Shown: one piece after another, positions 56,262-64,000 of the stretch
How the letters are laid out: the number at the start of each line of letters is the position of its first letter
How positions within the stretch are numbered: the stretch's first letter is position 1
Source: Nitrospira sp.
GTDB taxonomy: Bacteria; Nitrospirota; Nitrospiria; Nitrospirales; Nitrospiraceae
Assembly (NCBI GenBank): GCA_018242685.1
Contig: JAFEBM010000020.1
Location: forward strand, 44,452 to 108,451
Direction of reading: 5' to 3'
DNA: 64,000 nucleotides
Notes under the pieces: model-generated
Database searches by the model: none
What the model was told of the DNA's origin: nothing
What the model saw: the letters and a program-made list of their open reading frames with translations, nothing else
Program-made: the position numbers and the translations under genes

Positions 56262-57556
56262 GCCTCCCCTCTGGCGATGAGCCATCGACGAAGCATATCA
56301 AGGGCCGCCTGAGCAGCACGCTGTCGAATGACGGACCGATCGCCGTGGAAGCGAAACTCTTTTGCCATGATGTCATCCCCGCCACCGTCGAGCCCGATGT
56401 AGACGAGCCCGACGGGTTTGGTCTCCGTCGCGCCGCCCGGCCCGGCAATGCCCGTGACGCTCAATGCCACCGACGCGCCCGCGCGATCTCGCATCCCTTT
56501 CGCCATGGCTTCGGCCACTTCTGGGCTGACCGCTCCATGCTGCTCGATAAGATGCGCCGGCACCGCGAGCATGTCCGTCTTCGCTTGGTTGCTGTAGCAG
56601 AGCGCCCCGCGATCGACATAGGCTGATGATCCCGGTACTTGCGTAAGCCGGTAGCCAATGAGACCACCCGTACATGATTCGGCTACAGCGACAGTGAGTT
56701 TCTGTTGCCGGAGCAATCGACCGACTACTTCTTCCAACGTGCCCTGCCCTTCGGCATAGATCCACTCGCACAATCTGGTACGAACTTCTTCTGCTAGTGA
56801 CAGAAGCACGGCTTCCTTGATCGATCGATGCGCCCTCGTCGTAAGCGACACCAGCACTTCTGTCGGCGAGGCCAAAAGTCCCAGCGCAACCGGCGTCCGT
56901 TTTTCTATGAGGCCCTGCAGCTTTGTATTCACATCGGACTCAGGTAATCCCCAGGTATGAAAGATCATTCGTGTGATGGGATGGGGACGTGCCTGCTTCG
57001 ATCGATCGAGTCGATCCGACAAGCAGGGAATTACCGATTGCTGCATCATGGCCTGCATCTCACTGGGGACACCAGGCAGTGCGATCACGCGCGCGTTCCG
57101 CCATGTCAGCGCAAACCCAGGCGCGGACCCGACCGGGTTCGGCAAGACCGTAGCTCCTGACGGAATCAAGGCTTGCCGCAACTGTCCGCGATTCGGTATT
57201 CGCCCCCACTGAGACAACCTGGCTTTCATGCTCTCGAACGCTTCTTTGCGGCGAGCCAGTCGGAATCCCGTTACCGACGCGACGGCTTCTCTAGTGCAGT
57301 CGTCGACCGTAGGACCTAAGCCCCCGGTCAGAATCACAATCCCAGCCCGGCGGCAGGCAGTCGTTAGGACTTCGGCAATGTCCGACTGATCGTCTCCAAC
57401 AATTGTCTTGAATTTGACTTCGATGCCGATCACGGCCAAGGCATCTGCGATAAACAGTGAATTGCCGTCGGACCGTCCTCCCATGAGCAGCTCGGAACCA
57501 ATCGCAATCGTTTCCGCGCTGTACAGGCGTGCTCCGGATGTCCTTGTCATCGTCAT
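56258..57556 (-). CDS. cinA: CinA-family protein (nicotinamide-nucleotide amidase / ADP-ribose hydrolase-like)
   Basis: A 432-residue two-domain protein. The N-terminal molybdopterin-binding-like COG1058 domain has IAIGSELLMGGRSDGNS and ILTGGLGPTVDDCTREAV. The C-terminal CinA domain has AESCTGGLIGYRLTQVPGSS, YSNQAKTDML and VTGIAGPGGATETKPVGLV. The C-terminal part deamidates nicotinamide mononucleotide in characterised members. thpR follows with an ATGA overlap. Confidence 0.93.
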   Translation of the reverse strand: MTMTRTSGARLYSAETIAIGSELLMGGRSDGNSLFIADALAVIGIEVKFKTIVGDDQSDIAEVLTTACRRAGIVILTGGLGPTVDDCTREAVASVTGFRLARRKEAFESMKARLSQWGRIPNRGQLRQALIPSGATVLPNPVGSAPGFALTWRNARVIALPGVPSEMQAMMQQSVIPCLSDRLDRSKQARPHPITRMIFHTWGLPESDVNTKLQGLIEKRTPVALGLLASPTEVLVSLTTRAHRSIKEAVLLSLAEEVRTRLCEWIYAEGQGTLEEVVGRLLRQQKLTVAVAESCTGGLIGYRLTQVPGSSAYVDRGALCYSNQAKTDMLAVPAHLIEQHGAVSPEVAEAMAKGMRDRAGASVALSVTGIAGPGGATETKPVGLVYIGLDGGGDDIMAKEFRFHGDRSVIRQRAAQAALDMLRRWLIARGEA

Positions 57557-57559
57557 CGG

Positions 57560-58156
57560 CTAATCGATTTCAGCGAAATTGAGCGAAAAGTGGACCTCTC
57601 CGCCGGTCGCAGGAAAGACGGTGATGGTCGTCTGGGCTTTCGGATCGAAATCGGCATAGCTGAAGGTGGCGACGACTTTCGCCCGAAACTTTGGTGAGTT
57701 CGGCCATACCGAACTCCGACCGGCTTGGCCATCGACCCGCACAGTGACAGGTTTGACGACCGTTCCCCTTTGGTCAAGGACGATATAACTATTGACCGCA
57801 AATGAAGGACTCTCCCCAAGGATCACCATGCTCACAAGCATCGTCGGAGCCTCAGTCACTTGTGCAATATCGGCTGCGCTCGGCTCAAGCCCTCGTAAGG
57901 CCATGTGCGTGGCCAGGACCGACAATGCCCCGAGTTTCGTGACAAGAAATCCACCGGCATGCAGATCATCGCCGCTTCCAAATCGAACATAAAACGTCTC
58001 GGGAGCGTGACGGTGCGCCGCCGCCTCTTTCCCTCGCTCGAGTGCCAGCTGAACTTGTGCCTGTTCCGGCTGTACCTCCATCGCGACCGATGTACACACG
58101 AAGCCACAGGTCCAGACCACTGCTATCCATGCAGCCCCATACGCAGGCGACTTCAT
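57560..58156 (-). CDS. Exported hypothetical protein
   Basis: From ATG 58156, about 198 residues. A signal peptide (AAWIAVVWTCGFVCTSVAM) is followed by a helical stretch and a beta-rich C-terminal part with FYVRFGSGDDLHAGGFLV and ITVFPATGGEVHFSLNF. No family recognised. It lies 3 bases before cinA and is probably co-transcribed. An ATG at 58192 would extend the N-terminus without a ribosome site. Confidence 0.68.
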   Translation of the reverse strand: MKSPAYGAAWIAVVWTCGFVCTSVAMEVQPEQAQVQLALERGKEAAAHRHAPETFYVRFGSGDDLHAGGFLVTKLGALSVLATHMALRGLEPSAADIAQVTEAPTMLVSMVILGESPSFAVNSYIVLDQRGTVVKPVTVRVDGQAGRSSVWPNSPKFRAKVVATFSYADFDPKAQTTITVFPATGGEVHFSLNFAEID

Positions 58157-58299
58157 GGGACTGCGAGTAACAGAACCCTTATGGTCTGTCAACGAATACT
58201 CTCCTTGCCTTGCTCTCCGGTTGACAAGACTGAAGGGGAAATGCTAAACGAAGAAAAAATGAGGGAGTGTTTCATTTTAATTTACTAAAGGAGTCTTGA

Positions 58300-59022
58300 A
58301 TGTCGACCCCGGATACTCCTGCTGCCACCCCGACGCCTCGGCGCCAGTATGTAAACTTTGTTTTTTATAAAGTGGACCCGGCCTGGCGGCGCCTACCGGA
58401 GGATGTGCGCACTCAGGGCAAACAAGAGTTTCTCCGTGCCGTGGAAGATTTCAACGGCAAAGTGCTGGTGGTCCCCTATTCCACTATCGGTATTCGGGGG
58501 GACTGCGACTTCATGCTGTGGCGTATCAGCTACGACCTCGACCTGTTCCAAGACATGGGCACCAAGATCCTCGCCTCCGGCCTCGGGCAGTACCTCTCCA
58601 CCCCATATTCTTACTTGGCGCTGACGAAGCGATCGGTCTATGTCGACCACCACTCACACGCAGGACAGGAGGGGAAGCGCCTGACCGTGGTGCCGGGAAA
58701 GAGCAAGTACATCTTTGTGTACCCCTTTCTCAAGACACGAGAGTGGTTTCTGCTGACGAAGGCTGCGCGTCAAGGCATGATGGACGAGCACATCGAAGTG
58801 GGACATCGGTTTCCATCCGTGAAGCTGAACACGACGTATTCGTTCGGTTTGGACGATCAGGAATGGGTTGTGGCATTTGAAAGCGACAAGCCGGAGGACT
58901 TTTTGGACTTGGTGATGGCGCTGCGGGAGACGGAGGGATCGCGGTATACTCTGCGAGACACTCCGATTTTCACCTGTATCCGCCGCAGCCTCAAAGAAAC
59001 TCTCGACACGCTCGGCGGCTAG
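58300..59022 (+). CDS. chdC: Chlorite dismutase-family protein, probably coproheme decarboxylase
   Basis: 240 residues with a duplicated ferredoxin-like fold. MDEHIEVGHRF holds the proximal heme His, and YPFLKTREWF resembles the YPxxK active-site region of coproheme decarboxylase. In the strand VKLNTTYSFGLDD, the Arg that true chlorite dismutases need is not present; the pattern is closer to actinobacterial coproheme decarboxylases (HemQ). It would convert coproheme to heme b with peroxide in the cytoplasm. It is a single-gene unit with a strong terminator at 59046-59086. Chlorite breakdown cannot be fully excluded. Confidence 0.82.
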   Translation: MSTPDTPAATPTPRRQYVNFVFYKVDPAWRRLPEDVRTQGKQEFLRAVEDFNGKVLVVPYSTIGIRGDCDFMLWRISYDLDLFQDMGTKILASGLGQYLSTPYSYLALTKRSVYVDHHSHAGQEGKRLTVVPGKSKYIFVYPFLKTREWFLLTKAARQGMMDEHIEVGHRFPSVKLNTTYSFGLDDQEWVVAFESDKPEDFLDLVMALRETEGSRYTLRDTPIFTCIRRSLKETLDTLGG

Positions 59023-59045
59023 ATATCCGAATCAGGGTGAGTCCT

Positions 59046-59086
59046 AAGGGTCTTCGGTTGTTATGACCGAAGACCCTTTGTTTTTT
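59046..59086 (+). terminator. Intrinsic terminator after chdC
   Basis: A 13-bp perfect stem, aagggtcttcggt (59046-59058) with accgaagaccctt (59066-59078), has a 7-base loop and is followed by TG and six T. It lies about 25 bases past the chdC stop. Confidence 0.92.
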
Positions 59087-59186
59087 CGGCAATGAACTCG
59101 CGTAACGCTCCTATCGCGCGTCTCTACGACCTTTGACAGTCTGACAAAGCCTGTGTTACCTCTACGAGATCAACGCTGGAGTCTCA

Positions 59187-59405
59187 ATGGCTGACACCAC
59201 TGCTCTTTACGCCCTGCGCTTTCCTGATGGCTCGGTGAGCTTGTACATCGATGAACAATATGCTCAAGATCAAGGTATTGATCCTTTTCGGCTTGTGCGG
59301 GTAGAAATCCCACGAGAATTGTTCGTCAGTGGCAGCGTACAGGACATCCGTGAATATGTTGCGCTTCAACTCGAACAACATCAGCCACATACCGGAACAG
59401 CATAG
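59187..59405 (+). CDS. Small hypothetical protein
   Basis: A 72-residue soluble protein starting at ATG 59187. Beta-strand-rich at the start (TALYALRFPDGSVSLYIDEQ) and helical at the end (DIREYVALQLEQH). No family recognised. It is separated from chdC by the terminator and lies 75 bases before the next gene. Confidence 0.6.
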   Translation: MADTTALYALRFPDGSVSLYIDEQYAQDQGIDPFRLVRVEIPRELFVSGSVQDIREYVALQLEQHQPHTGTA

Positions 59406-59478
59406 CCGACGCTGAAGAAATCTTGAGAAACTTTGCTCAACCTAAACCTAGCCCCCTGAACCTTCCGACAACGACATC

Positions 59479-60660
59479 ATGGTACACACACTGGTCACAT
59501 CGTCGCTGACAACTGAGAAGATCGAGGAGGTGATCGCCGGCCTGCCGATCCAAGGTCGCATCATCCTCAGGCTCCTGCTGATTCAGTACCTGGACATCAC
59601 CCATGAGGAGATCCTCTATATGGTGTCGGACAGACCGGACCCACGATGTGTGTCCGGCAAGAAACCTGTCACGACGATGACACAAGAATCGATCACCGCG
59701 ATGATCGAGCGTCGGAATGAATATCGGCAGCGCGCGCGACTTCGTCGAGAGCGAACATGGCTTCAGTGCATCGCACTAACCAATCAGGCTCACATGGCAA
59801 GCACATTGGCCATCCGAGCCGCCGCACTGCTGGCTGCGCGTGGAATCTCCTCAGAAACCATCGAACGGCTCACAGTGCAAGCTCGTTCCGCCGTCCCCTC
59901 GACGACATTGCGGCTACTAGAGGAGAGCTGGGATAAAAATGAAATCACTCCTGAGGAATATCAGAAGCATCGGTTAGCCGTTGAGATGCAGACACAACTT
60001 CGCTTTGCCGAACGGTTCAAGAAACGTTTGAGCCTGGCACAACGTGAGCAGCAAACGTCGGATTGTACAGTCTTGGCCGATCATGAAATCGGCCATATCT
60101 GGGGAATTCCGGCCGGCACCCTGGCGGCCCGCAAGGTGAAGTTCTTGGCACAGTATCTCACCGTCCTCCAAACCAAATGCTCCGGTGTTACGGCAGGACC
60201 GGGCAACAGCCTCTCCCTTGATCTCTGGAAAGAAACCATGCAGGTTCTCTCTCGTGCTCCCATCGAACGATCGATAGCCACCTACGATGGTCTCGAACGG
60301 ACTGAGTCGGCGTTGCTTGAAAAACTGGCGGCCTATGCCCTGATCCGAATCCCGGAGATCGTTGAAACGAAATTTTGGAATTCGCTCGTGTACGGCGCCA
60401 GTTCCAACGCCGTGCATAGTGAAACGACTCGGACATTGTTTGGACTCCAACGGCTGGTCTCCGTACAAAAAGATGTGGACGCCGGCGACGAGGCGCTGGA
60501 TGAAGAACTCCTCAGACGCACAGCGCCGATTTCGAAAGAATCGGAGTCAGTCGCACTTCAAAATGCCGCCGGCCAATCCGAACTGACGGAGCTGCAACAA
60601 CACATTCTTCGTAGTTTTACCGGAGAAGACAGCGGCGGCAAAGCTTCCGACAAATGGTAA
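59479..60660 (+). CDS. Hypothetical helical protein
   Basis: A 393-residue, mostly alpha-helical, soluble protein of unknown function. The first 50 residues (LPIQGRIILRLLLIQYLDIT and HEEILYMVSDRPDP) loosely recall sigma factor region 4. Residues around 200 contain HEIGHIWG, which fits the HExxHxxG zinc-protease pattern but lacks the third His ligand and may be chance. The C-terminal tail is acidic and probably disordered. Confidence 0.7.
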   Translation: MVHTLVTSSLTTEKIEEVIAGLPIQGRIILRLLLIQYLDITHEEILYMVSDRPDPRCVSGKKPVTTMTQESITAMIERRNEYRQRARLRRERTWLQCIALTNQAHMASTLAIRAAALLAARGISSETIERLTVQARSAVPSTTLRLLEESWDKNEITPEEYQKHRLAVEMQTQLRFAERFKKRLSLAQREQQTSDCTVLADHEIGHIWGIPAGTLAARKVKFLAQYLTVLQTKCSGVTAGPGNSLSLDLWKETMQVLSRAPIERSIATYDGLERTESALLEKLAAYALIRIPEIVETKFWNSLVYGASSNAVHSETTRTLFGLQRLVSVQKDVDAGDEALDEELLRRTAPISKESESVALQNAAGQSELTELQQHILRSFTGEDSGGKASDKW

Positions 60661-60711
60661 ACTTTCACTCTTGCCAATCACCGGCAGTTCGGTATAATTG
60701 CACCATCAACG

Positions 60712-61152
60712 ATGACGCCACAGCTCGACACCCAACGATCTTTTCTTATGTGGGCAATCGTCTTCCTCCTTCTGTCTCTCTGCCCACCATCGCTTACACC
60801 GCTCGGCTCCGCCGGTCCTGCAGCTGCCGTCAGCCTGATTGAAATCGCAGAACTTCTGGCACATCCTGAGCTGTACGACCATCAAGATGTCGTCGTCACA
60901 GGGAAGGTCATGAACGTACAGTTGGCGACCAATCGTCAGGGTCAACCCGCCTATGGTTTCTTACTCCAGGATCAGGCCGGCACTCTCAAAGTCGTGAGTC
61001 TTGGGCAGGTGGAAGTGCACGAAGGCGATCAAGTGATTGTCGAGGGAGTCTTCAGTCGCCTCAGACAAGTCGGCCGCACGATCGTCTACAACGAGATCAA
61101 GGCCCTCTCCGTAAAACCTCTGACTCGCCTGAACCCGGATTTCGTCGGCTGA
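60712..61152 (+). CDS. Exported OB-fold protein
   Basis: 146 residues. A signal sequence (LMWAIVFLLLSLCPPSLTPLG) is followed by an OB-fold-like domain: IAELLAHPELYDHQDVVVTG, AYGFLLQDQAGTLKVVSLG and EGDQVIVEGVFSRLRQVG. Such domains bind nucleic acid, cofactors or glycans outside the cytoplasm; the ligand is not evident. It lies 52 bases after the helical protein gene. Confidence 0.75.
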   Translation: MTPQLDTQRSFLMWAIVFLLLSLCPPSLTPLGSAGPAAAVSLIEIAELLAHPELYDHQDVVVTGKVMNVQLATNRQGQPAYGFLLQDQAGTLKVVSLGQVEVHEGDQVIVEGVFSRLRQVGRTIVYNEIKALSVKPLTRLNPDFVG

Positions 61153-61261
61153 TTCATCGCTCCTCATCAGCAAGTCATCCTTCCGGTCCTAGTCCAGCTT
61201 TTGAACACACTCGGCCTATCCGCTCTTGGATATGTCGACATGGACCTGATTGGTTGGTCAC

Positions 61262-62125
61262 TCAGCGTGGAAGCTTTAAAATCCAGGTGAGCATTCGATC
61301 TGATATCCGATCGGGAAGCAGCCTCACCATAAGGGCACGTAACTTTGCATCGGCTCCAACGAGATATCGCGTTTTGGGAGTCGGCGCGGTCAACGCATCT
61401 TCAACGACTTTTGCCACCGCATCGGGTGAGATCGCTCGCTTCGATGCTTCCCCGACGACCTTCCTCACAGAGGCCACCACAGACTTATAGAGAGTTCGAA
61501 GTTCTGTCTCTATGGCTGCTTCTCGCTCGGCAGCCTCTATCGCCGATTTGTTCCAGATCGGCGTGGCGATCGCACCCGGCTCGACAATCGCGACATGAAT
61601 CCCCCATTGTTGGACTTCAAGGCGCAAGGCGTCAGTAATGGCTTCCAATGCGAACTTCGATGCGGAATAGGGACCCATAAGCGGCATCGTCGAAAGTCCT
61701 GCGATGGAACCCATGTTCACGATCCGTCCTCGTGCCTGCCGGACTAATGGAAGAAACGCCTGGATGACTGCCACCTGTCCGACGACATTGACCTCAAGCT
61801 GCTGGCGGAGGTCTGAAATCGGTACGGCTTCAAGTGGCCCCACCACCGCAATTCCCGCATTGTTAATGAGCCCGAATAATCCGTGATCTTTCGTCGCTTC
61901 CAAAACTTCTGTTTGAGATTTCTGAATAGTTGTGAGATCCGTCACATCGAGTTCCAACGGAACCAGCCGATCGGAACCGGATTTTTGAAGGGCCACGCCG
62001 TCCTCAGACTTCCGCACTCCTGCAAACACGACGAACCCTAATCGATCAAGATGCAACGCACAGGCTGCGCCAATTCCGGTGGACGCTCCCGTGATGACCA
62101 CCGCGCGATTGTCTCCGATCGACAT
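61262..62125 (-). CDS. Short-chain dehydrogenase/reductase
   Basis: 287 residues from ATG 62125. Classical SDR: the cofactor motif TGASTGIGAACALHL, LINNAGIAVVGPL, the catalytic YSASK in GPYSASKFALEAI with the Ser in NMGSIAGLS, and VEPGAIATPIW. It oxidises or reduces an alcohol/ketone with NAD(P). The substrate is unknown. A longer frame to 62170 lacks family residues. Confidence 0.92.
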   Translation of the reverse strand: MSIGDNRAVVITGASTGIGAACALHLDRLGFVVFAGVRKSEDGVALQKSGSDRLVPLELDVTDLTTIQKSQTEVLEATKDHGLFGLINNAGIAVVGPLEAVPISDLRQQLEVNVVGQVAVIQAFLPLVRQARGRIVNMGSIAGLSTMPLMGPYSASKFALEAITDALRLEVQQWGIHVAIVEPGAIATPIWNKSAIEAAEREAAIETELRTLYKSVVASVRKVVGEASKRAISPDAVAKVVEDALTAPTPKTRYLVGADAKLRALMVRLLPDRISDRMLTWILKLPR

Positions 62126-62268
62126 CTCGCTCCTTTTGAGTCGCGACCGGAGGACCATACCAGGTTTCACGCGACTTCATCCATACATGGCACAGCTATT
62201 TCCAACTCACTCGGTGGACACCAGCCCCGACCTTCAGTTATCATTTGGTTTCTTCTGAGTGATGTTGT

Positions 62269-62344
62269 GGCGGTGTAGCTCAGTTGGCAGAGCAGCGGAC
62301 TCATAAGCCGCGGGTCACCCGTTCGATCCGGGTCACCGCCACCA
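62269..62344 (+). tRNA. tRNA-Met (anticodon CAT), CCA encoded
   Basis: A 76-base cloverleaf with acceptor arms ggcggtg/caccgcc, D arm gtagctcagttggcagagc, anticodon loop ctcataa (CAT at 62302-62304), T arm acccg/cgggt with ttcgatc, discriminator A and encoded CCA. The base pair next to the anticodon loop is an A-G mismatch. The loop and lack of initiator features suggest elongator Met; tRNA-Ile2, with a modified C, shares this anticodon and cannot be fully excluded. Confidence 0.93.
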
Positions 62345-62494
62345 AATCAATCCCGCAACGTCTCACTCGGCTGCTCCTCGCGACTCTTTCGCTGTCACAG
62401 TCCCAGTCACGATTGGATCGAAGATCAACACGCCGGTTCCTAGAATAGCGCCGGGTAGCGACAAGGAAACGGCCCGTTCATGCAGCGAGGAGCG

Positions 62495-62905
62495 ATGATC
62501 TCTCCGTTGAAGGCCTGTCTCAGAACCGTCCCTGCACTGCTCCTGCTCCTCACCCTCGGTTGCATCACATCTCCCATACCCGTCACCCCTGAACAGATCG
62601 CGAGTGCTGACTATGGAACCGTTCCAGTGCCACCAGCCTACCAGGATGCCATTAAAGGTTACATGCAAGAGATTCTGTTTGATCCGCGTACCGCTCGCTA
62701 TCGATTCGTTGGAGAGCCACAGAGAGGCTACGCGTATCTTTTAGGTAGGAGAAAGCCGCCGGTGTTTGGGTACCTCGTGCAGGTGGAGATCGATGCGAAG
62801 AACCTAAAAAGCCGCTATACGGGCGAGCAACCGTATCGATTCTTTATCAGGAACGAAACGCTGTATCCCCTGGAAACGTCCACCAAAGTCGAAGTGGTGC
62901 AGTAG
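62495..62905 (+). CDS. Hypothetical lipoprotein
   Basis: 136 residues from ATG 62495, which follows GAGGAGCG. The signal ends in LLLLTLGC, a lipobox. The mature part has AYQDAIKGYMQEILFDP and a beta-rich end with GYLVQVEIDAKNLKSRYTG. It resembles small outer-membrane-associated lipoproteins of unknown role. An IS5-type element lies 34 bases past its stop. Confidence 0.78.
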   Translation: MISPLKACLRTVPALLLLLTLGCITSPIPVTPEQIASADYGTVPVPPAYQDAIKGYMQEILFDPRTARYRFVGEPQRGYAYLLGRRKPPVFGYLVQVEIDAKNLKSRYTGEQPYRFFIRNETLYPLETSTKVEVVQ

Positions 62906-62938
62906 GCTCCAATCCACAGGACGATACCAGCTGATTAA

Positions 62939-63845
62939 GAGCGCGTAACAAAATGACCTCATAGGTTCCGATAACAGATGAGGCAGGCCGTCAGTTGGAC
63001 CAGCGCCTCGTCGTTCTCCGCTCGCCGTTCGGTTCGTATCCTGATCTTCCCGTAGCGCTTGAACCAGGCCAGGGTTCTCTCGACATACCAACGCGTCTTC
63101 CCGAGGCCGGAGCCATGTTCGGTCCACCGCTTCGCGAGCTTCGGCTCGATGCCCCGTTGTCGGAGCTGATGGCGATGAGACTCAGAGTCATAGCCGCGAT
63201 CTCCTTGAACAATGTCGGGTCTTTGTCTTGGCCTGCCTTTTTTCCCCTCACCGGGGGCACCTCATCCACAAGCGGGATGACTTGGGTGACATCGTGGGCA
63301 TGGGCTCCCGTTACCGTGATGGCCAACGAGATGCCCTTGGCATCAACAAGGACGTGGACCTTCGAGCCTAACTTGCGGCGATCCGTGGGATTCGGCCCTG
63401 TTTTCTCGCCGCCGCTGGGTGCCTTCGTTGTCGCGCTGTCGACCAGTGCGCGCGACCAGTCGATCTTGTCCGCACCGTTGAGCTCAGCCAAGAGCATCTC
63501 GTAGAGTTTCTGAAACACCCCGGTTCAGTGCCACTGCTTGAGCCGACGAAGACAGGTCATCCCGGAGCCGCACCCCAGCTCAGGGGGCATCTCGCGCCAC
63601 GGGATGCCGGTCCGCAGCACAAAGATCATTCCGGTCAGGACCTTGCGGTCCTTGATGGGTTTGCGGCCCGGATAACGGTTCCGCCGGCGACGCGGCTTGG
63701 GCAACAGCGACCGGACTCGCTCCCACAGATCGTCGGGAACCCACTTTGAAGCCTTGCCTGGCATTCGATCCTCCCTGAATGCCAGCAGTCTCCACGATTT
63801 GCTGCACTGTCGCCAGTGCCTTGCCGGTCATTTTGTTACACGCTC
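62939..63845 (-). mobile_element. IS5-family insertion sequence, 907 bp, complete ends
   Basis: The ends gagcgcgtaacaaaatgacc (62939-62958) and the inverted copy at 63826-63845 match at 19 of 20 bases. A TAA flanks both sides (62936-62938 and 63846-63848), a 3-base target duplication of the TNA type used by IS5 subgroups such as ISL2/IS1031. The length and a single transposase gene on the minus strand fit that family. The insertion looks recent, since ends and duplication are intact. Confidence 0.92.
62959..63764 (-). pseudogene. IS5-family transposase, nonsense codon plus A6G frameshift site
   Basis: The frame opens at ATG 63764 with SKWVPDDLWERVRSLLPKP and TGIPWREMPPELG. It meets a TGA at 63527-63525 where related transposases continue with TGVFQKLYEML, which is present in the same frame. 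The catalytic region continues with KLGSKVHVLVDAKG. At 63243-63237 the minus strand reads A AAA AAG; a -1 slip there joins the last part, GDRGYDSESHRHQL and WYVERTLAWFKRYGK with the third catalytic acid (Glu), to a stop at 62959. The full product would be about 268 residues. The -1 shift may be programmed; the TGA makes activity doubtful. Confidence 0.85.
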
Positions 63846-63848
63846 TAA

Positions 63849-64000
63849 GTCTTATCGCCTATCGGGAGTTGTAATTTCCCATCTCGCCGCCATTCCGTCG
63901 GCGTCCTGGTTTCTCATCCATTCCTAAGGCACAGTGACAGAAGTTACATCTGCTGCGGAAGAGCGATATGAGAGGGGGCTCCGGAAATTCGGACAATATG
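63849..64000. other. Window end, no gene identified
   Basis: These 152 bases beyond the insertion element hold no assignable gene. An ATG at 63968 preceded by GGAAGAG opens a frame to the window edge, too short to judge. Confidence 0.3.

Noticed and set aside
58300..59022. Naming the gene as a true chlorite dismutase
   Set aside because: The aligned position of the essential Arg holds another residue and the overall pattern fits coproheme decarboxylases better.

Overview
The window reads as one piece of chromosome from a diderm bacterium, most probably a Nitrospira-type member of Nitrospirota. I base this on gene families and base composition, not on a database search. Supporting points are the moderately high GC, a chlorite dismutase-family protein of the coproheme decarboxylase kind, an FdhF/YdeP-type formate dehydrogenase beside fdhD, PAS-rich hybrid kinases, and many small Nitrospira-like hypothetical proteins among housekeeping genes. 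No rRNA, CRISPR array or prophage is visible.

Layout. 1-5.1 kb: an edge-truncated glycogen debranching enzyme follows a GH63-type glucosidase; then a small protein with a TTG start and an exported beta-helix protein. 5.1-8.3 kb: coaE, trxB, thiI and tRNA-Ser(CGA), whose 3' CCA lies inside a 25-bp perfect hairpin. 8.3-16 kb: a RecB-like Fe-S nuclease, a MATE transporter, a ketopantoate reductase-like protein fused to a molybdopterin-oxidoreductase-like domain, a sirtuin, a HAD hydrolase, a response regulator with a long helical tail, and a 37-residue very basic protein. 16-26.1 kb: valS-nadC-birA-coaX, then grpE-dnaK-dnaJ-rsmE, all on the plus strand. 26.2-29.3 kb: accessory genes, including a VapBC pair, a repeat protein cut by a one-base frameshift, and a Ycf48-like protein. 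29.3-36 kb: a TIG-repeat exported protein coupled to the Ycf48-like gene, and two coupled sensor kinases. 36-44.4 kb: a minus-strand housekeeping run of ridA, deoB, deoC, mltG, ruvX, alaS, recX and recA, with two unusual coding overlaps.

44.6-55 kb is the most mosaic part. It holds a DUF2235 hydrolase, a frameshifted RelE/HigB-type toxin with an intact antitoxin, and a 6.5-kb block (LysR regulator, DUF2938, DUF2798, fdhF, fdhD, methyltransferase) bracketed by two imperfect direct repeats. Inside the block is a 213-bp MITE-like element. A PIN-like protein and a RelE remnant follow. 55-62.9 kb: an ankyrin lipoprotein, thpR-cinA, chdC with a clear terminator, several exported hypotheticals, an SDR enzyme, an elongator tRNA-Met and a lipoprotein. 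62.9-63.85 kb: a complete 907-bp IS5-family element with matching ends and a TAA target duplication. Its transposase has an in-frame TGA and an A6G slippery site.

How the genes work together: CoaX and CoaE act in coenzyme A synthesis. GrpE, DnaK and DnaJ form one chaperone machine. RecA is modulated by RecX. DeoB and DeoC salvage deoxyribose. FdhD would sulfurate the cofactor of FdhF. The two glycosidases probably degrade stored alpha-glucan. I found no clearly new multi-gene system. The best leads are the PanE fusion, the tRNA-end hairpin, the repeat-bracketed formate block and the coupled TIG/Ycf48 pair.
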